Source of the DNA: Clusia tigrina
Taxonomy: Eukaryota; Arthropoda; Insecta; Diptera; Clusiidae
Assembly: GCA_920105625.2 (NCBI GenBank)
Contig: OV050032.1
Location: 127,579,829-127,643,828 of the forward strand
Length of the DNA: 64,000 nt
Reading direction: 5' to 3'
Under the pieces are notes generated by a model. That model saw only the letters and a program-made list of their open reading frames with translations. It had not been told where the DNA came from and searched no databases. The first letter of the stretch is position 1. Each line of letters begins with the position of its first letter. Shown here piece after piece: positions 55,362-64,000 of this stretch. A program made the position numbers and the translations under genes.

Positions 55362-56319
55362 ATGAACGCACTGAAAATCTGTCATTGGAATGCAAATGGC
55401 ATAAGTCAGCACAAAAATGAGCTCAAACTATTTCTCAACGATAACTCAATAGATTTGATGCTAATTTCTGAAACTCACCTTACTCAGAAAAACTGTTTCA
55501 AGATAGCGGGATACAAAGTTTATGACACCAAACACCCCGGTGGCAAAGCACGTGGTAGTACAGCCATTCTGATCAAGAATAGAATAAAGCATTTCCCAAT
55601 GCAAGGATACTGTACCGATTATCTAAAAGCGACGACTATTCAGCTCGAAGAATACGTCAAAGGCTTGACAGTATCATCCATCTATTGCCCACCCAGGTTT
55701 AATATAGATGAGCAGCAATACAAACAATTCTTTAGTACTCTCGATGCTAAGTTCATTGCTGCTGGAGACTTTAATGCAAAGCATACTCATTGGGGCTCAC
55801 GTTTAGTAACTCCCAAAGGCAGAAAACTCTTCTCTGCGATAAATGCTTTTGGACTTAATGTCTTGTCCAATGGTAAGCCTACATACTGGCCATCCGACAA
55901 ACAAAAGATTTCAGATCTTATTGACTTCGCCATCATTAGAGGTATAAATAATTTACACTCTCTTTTGCGTCTCTCTGGAGCTGTCCTCTGATCACACTTC
56001 CACAATAATAACTATCTTTTCTGAAAACTCCTATCAGAAAAACTTGAGTGGTAGTTTCGACTACAAAAATACAGACTGGCTTAAATATAAGATGTTCATA
56101 AGTTCACATCTTGAAATAAAGACCTCCCTAAAGTCTGAGCAGGAAATAAACTCCGCTATTTTCAATTTCACTCAATTGCTATCCCAAACAGTAAAAATTG
56201 CTACACCACGTTCTAAAGCTCAAACCCGACAAGAGTGTACTCCCCAAGACATTCTGAAGCTCCTCTCCGAAAAAGATCTCTTAGAAGAGAATGGCAATTG
56301 CAGAGATCACCTTCTCTGA
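55362..56319 (+). pseudogene. LINE B APE endonuclease and linker, right arm
   Basis: 209 codons with 'ALKICHWNANGI', 'DLMLISETHL', 'GDFNAKHTHWGSR' and 'ISDLIDFAIIRG'. A frameshift at about 55,985 puts 'SDHTSTIITI' out of frame. Linker at 56,044-56,319. ICHWN here against IYHWN in the left arm. Confidence 0.88.
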
Positions 56320-56475
56320 AGAAGAAACTGAATGAATGTACTAAAAAACTGCATCACCTTCTAAAATAAAAGGAAACTTCCGAGTTTCACGAGTTTGTAG
56401 AGACCCTCTGTCCTACAGAAGCCTCAAGCTATTCTCTATGGCGAACGGCCAAAAACTCGAAAAAAACCCATTCAA

Positions 56476-58128
56476 ATGGAGTCACCAATACGCCTTCCCA
56501 ACGGCAACTGGGCAAGAAGTGATGCAGAAAAGGGAATAGTATTCGCAAATCATTTGGAGCGAGTTTTCACCCCCAATCTTGCTAGTTCCGACCGTTCTCT
56601 AATGGCGGTTGATGCTATCCCTAGCGTCAATTGTATCCCGATTGCCAAAAAGGAGCTGACAAACGCTATCAAAGGACTCAATGCCAAAAAATATCCAGGG
56701 CGTGATCTGATTACGGGCCAAATGATAAAAGAGCTCCCAGCAATAGCCACAATGCATCTCTTGCATATATTAAATGCTATAATACGCGCTGGATTCTTTC
56801 CTTACTTATGAAAAATTTCTTAAATTACCATGATTCCCAAAACTGGAAAGGACCAAATAAGCGTCTCTTCCTACAGACCAATTAGTCTGCTATCAATTTT
56901 TTCAAAACCCCTGAAAATTTGATAATAAAGCGTATTAAAGACGTTGTCAATCAGTCTAATGTTATACCAAACCACCAGTTTGGGCTTAGAGAAAAACACA
57001 GTACTATCGAACAAGTTCATCGCATTGTAAACACTATACAAGAAACGTTCGAAAAGAAGCAATACTGTTCCGCAGTTTTTCTCGACATCACTCAGGCATT
57101 TGATAAGGTCTGGCACGAAGGAATCTTGCACAAACTGAAATGTATGTTACCTCTTAACATCTACACATTGCTCGAAAGCTATCTCTCAGGTAGACGCTTT
57201 GTGGTGAAACAAAAAAGCTTCATCTCAGATGAATACCCTATACAAGCTGGTGTACCGCAAGGCAGCGTATTAGGCCCCCTGCTCTATACGTTGTTCACTG
57301 CAGATATGCCAACAAACGGCAAGACTATCGCCTATACTTTTGCCGATGGCACAGCCATATTGTGGACTCACACAAATCCGAAAGAGGCGTCTAAACTTCT
57401 CCAAGGACACGTCAACATGCTTCAGGAATGGCTTGACCATTGGAGAATCAAAGTCAATGAGTCGAAATGCGTTCATGTCACATTCACTCTATGTAGGAGT
57501 ACTTGCCCCCCTGTGCAAATTAACACCAAGCCGATCCCTCAGGCGACAGAAACTATATATTTAGGAATGCATTTATATCGCAGACTTGGGCAAAGCATAT
57601 AAGTGCAGACTTGGGCAAAGCATATAAGTGCAGATTTGGGCAAAGCATATAAGTGCAAAAATTACTGAGATTAAACTCAAAATAAACGAGGTAAACTGGC
57701 TTTTGAACAGGCAGTCCAAGCTCAAACTGGACTTTAAAGTTCTACTCTACAAAGTCATTATCAAGCCCATATGGACCTACGGTGTCCAACTCTGGGGTAC
57801 TGCTTCACCCTCAAATGTCGAAAAGCTGCAAAAAGCCCAATCGAAAATCCTTCGAATGATTACCAATGGTCCTTGGTACATCAAAAACGTTAACATCCAC
57901 AGAGATTTACATATCCCGTATGTAACTAAAGAAGTTTCCCGACTTGCTGAATCTTACTTAGAAAAGCTAGACAAGCATACCAATGCATTAGCGAGGCGCC
58001 TACTACAGCATCAAGAACACACCCGCCTGAAAAGGATGGACGTGCTGCGCTTAGCAACAAACTGGATTTTAAGCTTATTCATTACGCTATTATTTAAGTA
58101 TTGCGCTACTTCTTTTCATATACCATAA
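56476..58128 (+). pseudogene. LINE B reverse transcriptase, right arm
   Basis: Pieces 56,476-56,811 (RT fingers start, 'AIKGLNAKKYPGRDLITG'), 56,919-57,602 (227 codons: 'HQFGLREKHSTIEQVHRIVN', 'LDITQAFDKVWHEGIL', 'IQAGVPQGSVLGPLLYTLF', 'TFADGTAILW', 'VNESKCVHVTF') and 57,628-58,128 (C-terminal thumb and tail). The active-site box is FADG. The 25-bp unit is present three times at 57,580-57,654 (twice in the left arm), breaking 'LGMHLYRRL' from 'WAKHISAKITEIKL'. Confidence 0.9.
57580..57654. repeat. 25-bp unit, three tandem copies
   Basis: 'gcagacttgggcaaagcatataagt' with one variant (atttggg) in three tandem copies inside LINE B RT. The left arm has two. Confidence 0.9.
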
Positions 58129-58215
58129 CTCCTCAAAGCACTGGCACTGGGAGGTTGGTAATGATTGATATGAATTTAAAAGTGAAATGTTAAATATACT
58201 ATGTAGATTTATTGG

Positions 58216-58255
58216 TAGTTCTAAGATATTTTTTAGAAAAAATATCTTAGAACTA
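58216..58255. repeat. Perfect 19-bp hairpin at the LINE B/LINE A junction, right arm
   Basis: Inverted 'tagttctaagatatttttt' pair with the two-base loop 'ag', identical to the left-arm hairpin. Confidence 0.87.
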
Positions 58256-58946
58256 TTATCGCGGAAGCAGCGATTCCTCTGACATTTAATATTCGGGATA
58301 TTGAAACCGCTCTTGCTGGCTTAAACTCGAGGAAAGCCCCAGGTAATAACAAAATCAGTATTAAGATGCTTTTAGAACTGCCCCGTATAATAAGACAAAT
58401 AATTATTTTCATTTTTAATGCTATTTTACGCCTCCAACAGTATCCTACTGAATGGAAGGTTTCGTTGATTACCATGATACCTAAGCCCGGAAAAGACCAT
58501 ACGAAAGCAGAATCTTATAGCCTATTATCTAACAAGTCAAAACTATTTGAAAAACTACTTATGAGCAAGCTGACCCCCATACTAAATGAGAATGGATGCA
58601 TTCCAGATCATCCATTTGGATTCAGAAGAAAACATAGCACTACTGAACAAACACATAGACTTGTAAACGTAGTTAGAAAAACGTTCGAAGAAAAGAAATT
58701 TTGTTCTGCCCACTTCATTGATGTTTCCCAGGCTTTTGATAAAGTATGGCATGAAGGTTTAATTTTGAAATTAAAGCAAAACTCAACCCGCAAATACTCA
58801 TAAGCTATTTAAAAACTATTTAACTGGACAAAAATTTATCATCAAAGAAGGTAATTTTCTGAGCACACCTCAACCGATTCAAGCCGGAGTTCCCCAAGGC
58901 AGCATCTTGGGTCCTATCTTATATTTGATATACGCCTCTGATATGC
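58256..58946 (+). pseudogene. LINE A RT middle part, right arm
   Basis: Mirror of 19,869-20,560. Open 58,366-58,803 with 'WKVSLITMIPKPGKDHTKAE', 'HPFGFRRKHSTTEQTHRLV' and 'FIDVSQAFDKVWHEGLI' (SQAFD here, SQDFD in the left arm), then after a frame change 'IQAGVPQGSILGPILY'. Cut at 58,946 by the gypsy-1 LTR. Confidence 0.88.
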
Positions 58947-59450
58947 TGTTGTGAGTTAGAATCAAGCTGCCTGCGCGTAGTGCCTCACATCATCGACTCC
59001 TAACAGATGCGACACTTTCTGTGTGATTAGCATGTGTTAAAGTTACTTAAGAAAGAAATATTTTTAGGGTGCGAGTATTTAGAATTAATATTACCTATGT
59101 AATATTTATTATGTAAACTTTTAGGGTGCTACAGTTTTGCAGTCGAGCCACTAAAGGGCATTGAAAGTTATAATGCACCATCAACATTTCAGAATGGCGT
59201 AGGTCAGTTGGCTTGACCAACTGACACCAATTAACAGGTGCGAAACTGGAACACCAGAAAGGTCAGTTTTTGTATTGTAATTATGAATTGTAAATAGTAT
59301 ATAAGAGTTAGTATTCTAAGAAATAAAGGCTGGTAATTTTAAAATTAAAAGTGTAACGTAGTGATTTTTCCAAAGAGTGATTTAGGCTTTTCAGATACAC
59401 GCGCACAGCAGAAGGACGTCCCCTGTCAAACAAGGACAACAACCCCAACA
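58947..59450 (+). mobile_element. Gypsy-1 5' LTR, right arm (504 bp)
   Basis: 'tgttgtgagttagaatc...caacaaccccaaca', with 'aataaaggc' at about 59,321. Mirror of 19,365-19,868, a few substitutions. Confidence 0.88.
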
Positions 59451-59453
59451 TTT

Positions 59454-59471
59454 TGGCGCAGCCGGTAGGAT
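59454..59471 (+). other. Primer-binding site of gypsy-1, right arm
   Basis: 'TGGCGCAGCCGGTAGGAT' three bases after the LTR end; same as the left arm. Confidence 0.7.
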
Positions 59472-60550
59472 CCAACGTCGAGTGCCAGGAAAAGAGCACT
59501 CCTACACGGGAATCCACCAATAGGAAATCATCAGGATAACCATCCCAAAGGAGGGCAATGGAGGGAACGAAAATGGTGAGTATGTCTATAGTAGGACATT
59601 CTAATATCTAAGTAAAGTTTGTCGACGATTCTTCGGTGGCCGTGTGGGCGCTTTTGCGCCGGTCATGCAGAAGAAGCAGCATTGGGGCTGATTAGCTGCT
59701 GCGGTTAGGTGACAATAGGTCGATTCAAAAGAAAATTTTTTACTTACGGTCAGGTTGTATAGGGTTGTTCCACTGAGATTAGGCTCATACTTTTTAATAC
59801 ATTTTGTTTCAGCATTCTCGGGGGATGTGGAACGTGTCTGTTTATTCACGGATTTTGCGTTATTGAATTGCGAACTTGTGTGTACCGGTTGGTTTGGTTC
59901 GGAAAGAACGTGCCACGGTATAGGGTTCGTACGGTTATGATAGGGGATTTGTGTTTGTTTGTCGGTAGGGACATTTATATGATTCAATTTATATTGTTTT
60001 GAAATCAAAATAAAGATTGATTTAAATATTTGGCATTTTGAGTTTAGTGTATTAGGTGAAGAGGTGCAGACAACACGTGTTGTTGCATCAAAGTTTTTGT
60101 AGTTCGGAAACTACGATTAGCAATGTTGAAGAAAACATTTAAATGCTATTATTATGTGGCGCATACGTTACGGGTTTAATTTTAAATATGGATTCAAATT
60201 TCCGGGAATAAATCAAGACACTTTTGCCGGTAAATCAAATTTCTGTTTTTACAAACATATGGTTTTTTTTTAATGGATTTTTGGGAGTATTAAGGATGGT
60301 GAGAGGAAAACAAGGAGTATTTGTGAGGAAGTCAAGGACCACTTTGCATTGATGGAAGGACTTAATGGACGCCGGTAGGTAGCGGAACTTTGTGATGGAA
60401 AACAAGTATAGCAGAATATGTATATAAATATAGAATTTACGGTGGAATGTTTTTTTTTTTTAAATTGGTATTTATCAATAAGTAAGATGGAATAAAATAT
60501 TGGGATAAGTTAATAACAAGTTTTATCAATTATTGGATTTTTGTTTGTAA
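59472..60550 (+). other. Gypsy-1 5' leader, right arm
   Basis: About 1.08 kb without a supportable gene. Same content as 18,265-19,343. Confidence 0.65.
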
Positions 60551-61459
60551 TTGGGATACGACATCTGTTCTGGCATTTGGGATATGACGAAGGAAGCGCA
60601 AGGATTACTGCTGAGACAGGAACAAATTGGCGAAACGATTGAAAAGCTGGTCCGTAACTTTAAGAAAGACGGCAGGTTACGTAAGGACAACGTGTATTAT
60701 CGCAAGCGAATAACACAGTTGCAAGATCTGGGGAGAGAGTTCAACAATAATCACGGACTGTTGTTGCCTCACGCAGTTGAGTACGGCAAAGGAAAATATT
60801 TTACGGAGAATTACGCAGACTACATAAATAGTCTGGTCAACGAATGGGTAGATACATTTAGCTCTGAATTAGAAGGACTAGGGCAACAAACTGTGAGTTT
60901 GGTTTCGCCAGACGAGGAAGTAAGGAACAGATTGAAATCAGTGCAGTCAGAGGTGGAGCTGTTTACTGGGAAAATAATTGACCAGTTCGAAGCGAGTACG
61001 AGTAGGGAAGAAGCTCAGGAATTGTGGAAGCAGGCGAATGCCGGAGGAGCTGTGTCACCATTAGAAGTAGCGGATCAAGCCTTAACGGCAATCCAAAAAA
61101 GAACAGAAGAAACGTTGTTCAGTTTTCATAAGAAAACAGAAGATTGGAGAGCACAAAAAGAGTATCTTGAGAATAAGGTAAAGGAACTTTCTCAGAGATT
61201 GACGGGAACAGAATTGAAAAGAGGACGGGCGACCAATAGCAACTCACATAAAAAGGAGAGATCAAAGTCAGCATCGGCTGGATTTACACAGTCAGTATTG
61301 ACATTGCCTCCTGAAGTTCGCTGGCCGGAATATTTAACACCAGAAGGGATAAGCCGCATGATAAAGCCAAAATTAGTACTTAATGAAGAAAGGCAAGCGA
61401 ATTTTTGTTTGGCGCATCTGAAATCGGTGTCGAGCCTTTTTCTCCGGGAAGCCCGATAA
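60551..61459 (+). pseudogene. gag: Ty3/gypsy Gag N-terminal frame, right arm
   Basis: 302 codons, same as 17,356-18,264: heptad-rich helices, basic Ser/Lys segment, end '...SSLFLREAR'. The next frame (-1) opens at 61,405, giving a 55-bp overlap. 'agcctttttctcc' in the overlap is a run of pyrimidines where slippage is conceivable. Confidence 0.83.
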
Positions 61460-62631
61460 AAAATAAAAATCAGGGATATCCGCCAAAGGAGCCGGAAGCA
61501 GTAGCGGTGCGGCAAAGTCCCGATACTGTGGACAGTATTTCGCCTGTACGAACAAACGATCGAAGACTAATTAGTTTGAGTCCGTCACTGGCCAATTACC
61601 TCTCAGATCCGGGAGAAGAGAATTTGGAAACTTCCAAAGAGATTAATAAAGCTAAGGTTTTACCAGCAATTGAGAAAACACAAAGGAATAAAATGGGCAT
61701 TCTAGAAGTTGCTCATGCGGTGGAGAAGTTGGTGCCCATGTTCTCAGGAGTCGAGTTGTATGATCTGAAAGCTGAGATCCGGCGCTTCAAAGAAGGTTGT
61801 GAGCTAGCGCAACAGAGTGTTCCGGAAGCGGACGGGGAACGCTTAATAAAGTGTATTAGGCAAAGAACCACAGGTGATGCGTTTGATTTACTGGTACATA
61901 GCTCAGTAAGCACCCTGGCAGAATTATATGTACTTTTGGATAGGACGTATTTAAAACAAAAGTCATACGACTGTCTCGTTCGGGAAATTCAGGAATCAAC
62001 TCAGACACCGGGGGAGGAATTGAGAGCCAGGGGACGAAGGCTCCAGTCTCTAGGGAACGCTGCTGAGACGGAAGCCAACAGGCAGTTTCCAAAAAATGTT
62101 GCAGCATACACGGCTCAAGTAGAACGGACTATGATTTCTGTGTTCAAGGCAGGCCTGATAAATAGGGATTTAGCTAATTATACTCTTACTCTCACGCCGA
62201 GGAGTATGGCAGAGCTAGTGGAAGCGGTCTCGTCCGCTGAAGCAGCAATACAACAACGAACGACAACAGGTGGAATCTGCTGGACGAATGCTCCAGCAGA
62301 GGTAGGAACAGTACAGCAGCAAAACAGATGTGGAGTCGGTAGATTGATGGGCCAATTTCCGCAACAAAGAGACCAAGAATTCTTGGTTGAGAGGTTTCAG
62401 CCAAGGAAACCCATTTGCTCATTCTGCCATAAGCCAGGTCATACAAGGGATGAATGTGTTACACGCAAAAACACGCCCTATTATATGGAGTGCCAAACAT
62501 ATGGTCATGAGGCAAGTAGACAGTGCCGAGTAGACACTAAATGGGATCAAAGTAGAAGGCTAGCTACGGGGCGCCCGGTACCACCCTTGAGGGACAGCAG
62601 GGGTAATTTCAGTAGTCCCCGAGTTAACTAA
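61405..62631 (+). pseudogene. gag: Ty3/gypsy Gag, second frame, right arm
   Basis: 408 codons (433 in the left arm). The capsid-like middle is the same. Zinc knuckles are 'CSFCHKPGHTRDEC' (fully canonical Gly-His here, Ser-His in the left arm) and 'MECQTYGHEASRQC', preceded by Tyr where the left arm has Cys, so the second knuckle has lost its first Cys. Small indels near 62,550-62,600 shift the frame so that the tail ends 'RGNFSSPRVN'. Confidence 0.85.
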
Positions 62632-62700
62632 GGAAGAAACCCTTTCACAACTGGGAGTGGTCAGCAGCGACCAAACTGGGATTCCAGGAGTGAACAAAGA

Positions 62701-62832
62701 ATAAGCAACACCGAACAGGGGTTAAGATGCTTCTCATGTGGACGAATGGGACATCGGGCAGCGAAATGCAGGGATAGACAATCCCAACAAAGGAACCAGG
62801 GAAACTTCCAGCGGCCCAGTCGAAGCCAATAG
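62701..62832 (+). pseudogene. Gypsy-1 third zinc knuckle, right arm
   Basis: 'ISNTEQGLRCFSCGRMGHRA' continuing 'AKCRDRQSQQ' (CX2CX4HX4C), followed by a stop after 'QRPSRSQ'. It lies in a different frame from the second Gag reading. The mirror is about 15,981-16,112. Confidence 0.7.
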
Positions 62833-62939
62833 ATTGGAAAGCCAAAAGAAAGAGAGTAATAATTAGGCCGGAAGTAAGTGGGACTAGTAATGTAGGAACT
62901 ACAGTCCAGGAGAAGGAGGAGCAAGAGGCTCTCCAGTAT

Positions 62940-64000
62940 CACGAAGAGTTAGGGAGTGGATACACGTCGATATTGGGAACAAAAGGAGGTTGCTTCGCTA
63001 TGAGCAGGACAGGTGATGCCTTCATCGAGATACCCTGCGAGGAAGCAGCGAGTGGAAAGCTAGTGCTATTAGTAGATTCAGGGGCGGACACTAGCCTCGT
63101 AAAATCTAGTGTTTTACGGAGAGGACTAGACATTAATCAAATGGACTTAAGAACGCTTAACGGAGCGTTTGGAGCGGGCATTAAGACATTGGGGTTGCTC
63201 AGAATAGGGCACAGTGGAGTTAAGGGTATGAGTTTTAGAGTGCACGCAGTGGAAGTGGATAGGAAAGGTATTTCGGCTGATAGGATAATTGGCCGCGATA
63301 ATCTTTGGGGCCGCACCATACTGGATGCGCTCGAGAAGCAGTTATCATTTTATGATGGTGATAAGAATAGAATCCTTACTGTTCCATTAAAGTCGCGGCA
63401 GGAAGGAACTGTGACTAGGGTTAAGAAGTGTGGTATGGAGGTAGTAAACGGAAGGTCAACCAGAGTAGTTACTATGCATGTAAATACGAAACTTAGGACT
63501 CTTGTTTTGCACAAGCAGCAGCTAGCGGAGGGCGTATATATGAGAGAGACCATAACGCACGTTAACAAGGGTAAGGTGTACGCTTGTGTACTAAATGCAT
63601 CAGAAGAGGACTACTATATGGATAAGGATTTTAGGTCTAAGTTCACTAGTTATGATAATTTTAAGGAACCGAATTATAGATCGGTTAATCAGATTAAGCA
63701 GGTAGATATAAGAAAAAGAATGGAGAGAGTGCTAGAATCAATAAAGTTTAACCCAAGCGTAAATTCAGAAGAGAAGGCATCAATAGAAACCATTTGTGCG
63801 TCATTCCATGATATATTTTTGCTGGAAGGAGACCAGTTAACATATACACCAGAGGTAGAGCATGAACTACCTACTAGGGTGGATCAAGCACCAATTAACC
63901 AGAAGCAATACAGATTGCCACAAGCTCACAAAGATGAGGTAAATAGGCAAGTGGAAGGGATGTTGAAAGATAACGTAATTTCACCGAGTATCTCGCCTTG
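62940..64000 (+). pseudogene. pol: Ty3/gypsy protease and RT start, right arm (cut by window end)
   Basis: Reads 'LGTKGGCFAMSRTGDAFIEIP', 'LVLLVDSGADTSLVKSSVLRR' (DSGA protease site), 'ADRIIGRDNLWGRTIL', and at the end 'KQYRLPQAHKDEVNRQVEG' of the RT fingers. The element is on the plus strand and continues past 64,000. It matches the left copy closely, with 'GAGIKTLGLL' here against 'GGAIRTLGLL' and 'DNVISPS' against 'DNIISPS'. Confidence 0.85.

Larger units (their letters stand above)
54296..58215 (+). mobile_element. LINE B (Jockey clade), right arm, inserted in LINE A
   Basis: Mirror of 20,600-24,493, about 3.9 kb. 5' leader (54,296-54,558) is GC-richer than its surroundings and reads open for 72 codons at 54,299, probably by chance. 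3' UTR after the RT stop at 58,128 is only about 90 bp, without a clear poly(A), and ends at the hairpin. Confidence 0.86.

Noticed and set aside
59755..59940. 61-codon ORF in the gypsy-1 leader (and its antisense 135-codon ORF)
   Set aside because: The antisense ORF is shorter in the left arm because of a stop, and neither resembles a retroelement protein; treated as untranslated leader.

Overview
This 64 kb window is eukaryotic, from an insect and most likely a brachyceran fly. The evidence is AT-rich DNA, the repeated 'actcgtatata/cgagtatat' flavour of spacer DNA, and the mix of BEL/Pao and Ty3/gypsy LTR elements, Jockey-clade LINEs, an insect errantivirus-type envelope remnant and a Helitron-like end. 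The species cannot be read from the sequence; a tephritid-like fly is only a guess. No intact host gene, tRNA, rRNA or CRISPR array was seen. Almost everything recognisable is transposon-derived and broken, so this looks like heterochromatin or other TE-rich sequence.

The dominant feature is a giant imperfect palindrome. Positions 14,814-38,497 (left arm) are the reverse complement, with small differences, of about 39,948-64,000 (right arm). Paired features sum to 78,445 near the centre and drift to 78,815 outward because of a few indels. The right arm runs off the window, so the true arm length is at least about 24 kb. The spacer of about 1.45 kb holds a BEL fragment (integrase end, LTR, gag start), a homopurine stretch and a (TA)n tract of about 216 bp.

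Layout. 1-655: broken gypsy pol (+). 656-2,420: no gene. 2,421-3,530: truncated BEL (LTR plus integrase end). 3,535-4,490: possible other LTR and unassigned DNA. 4,495-10,905: an almost complete but frameshifted BEL element (-). 10,948-12,867: the 3' end of a second BEL copy in tandem, sharing the LTR at 10,360-10,905. At 12,868 this copy is fused to the integrase of gypsy-1 (12,868-19,868, -). From here outward to the centre the left arm reads: LINE A interrupted by LINE B (19,869-27,515), LTR D and a gypsy RNase H fragment (27,522-28,690), a further LTR (29,101-29,427), minisatellite and env-like remnants (29,617-31,060), a Helitron-like end with internal repeats (31,324-31,800), and gypsy-2 interrupted by LINE C (32,500-38,398). 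The right arm repeats this in mirror order.

How it fits together. This is a nest of insertions. LINE C entered gypsy-2 (a 7-bp target duplication is visible). LINE B entered LINE A. Gypsy-1 landed in LINE A. Afterwards the block was duplicated as an inverted repeat, since both arms share nearly all disabling mutations. The arms later diverged by small tandem duplications and deletions, including a 346-bp segment, present only in the right arm, that carries a degenerate Ulp/SENP-type SUMO-protease fragment. Whether the palindrome is a real chromosomal structure (for example a sex-chromosome palindrome) or two haplotypes joined by an assembler across the TA repeat cannot be settled from this sequence alone.
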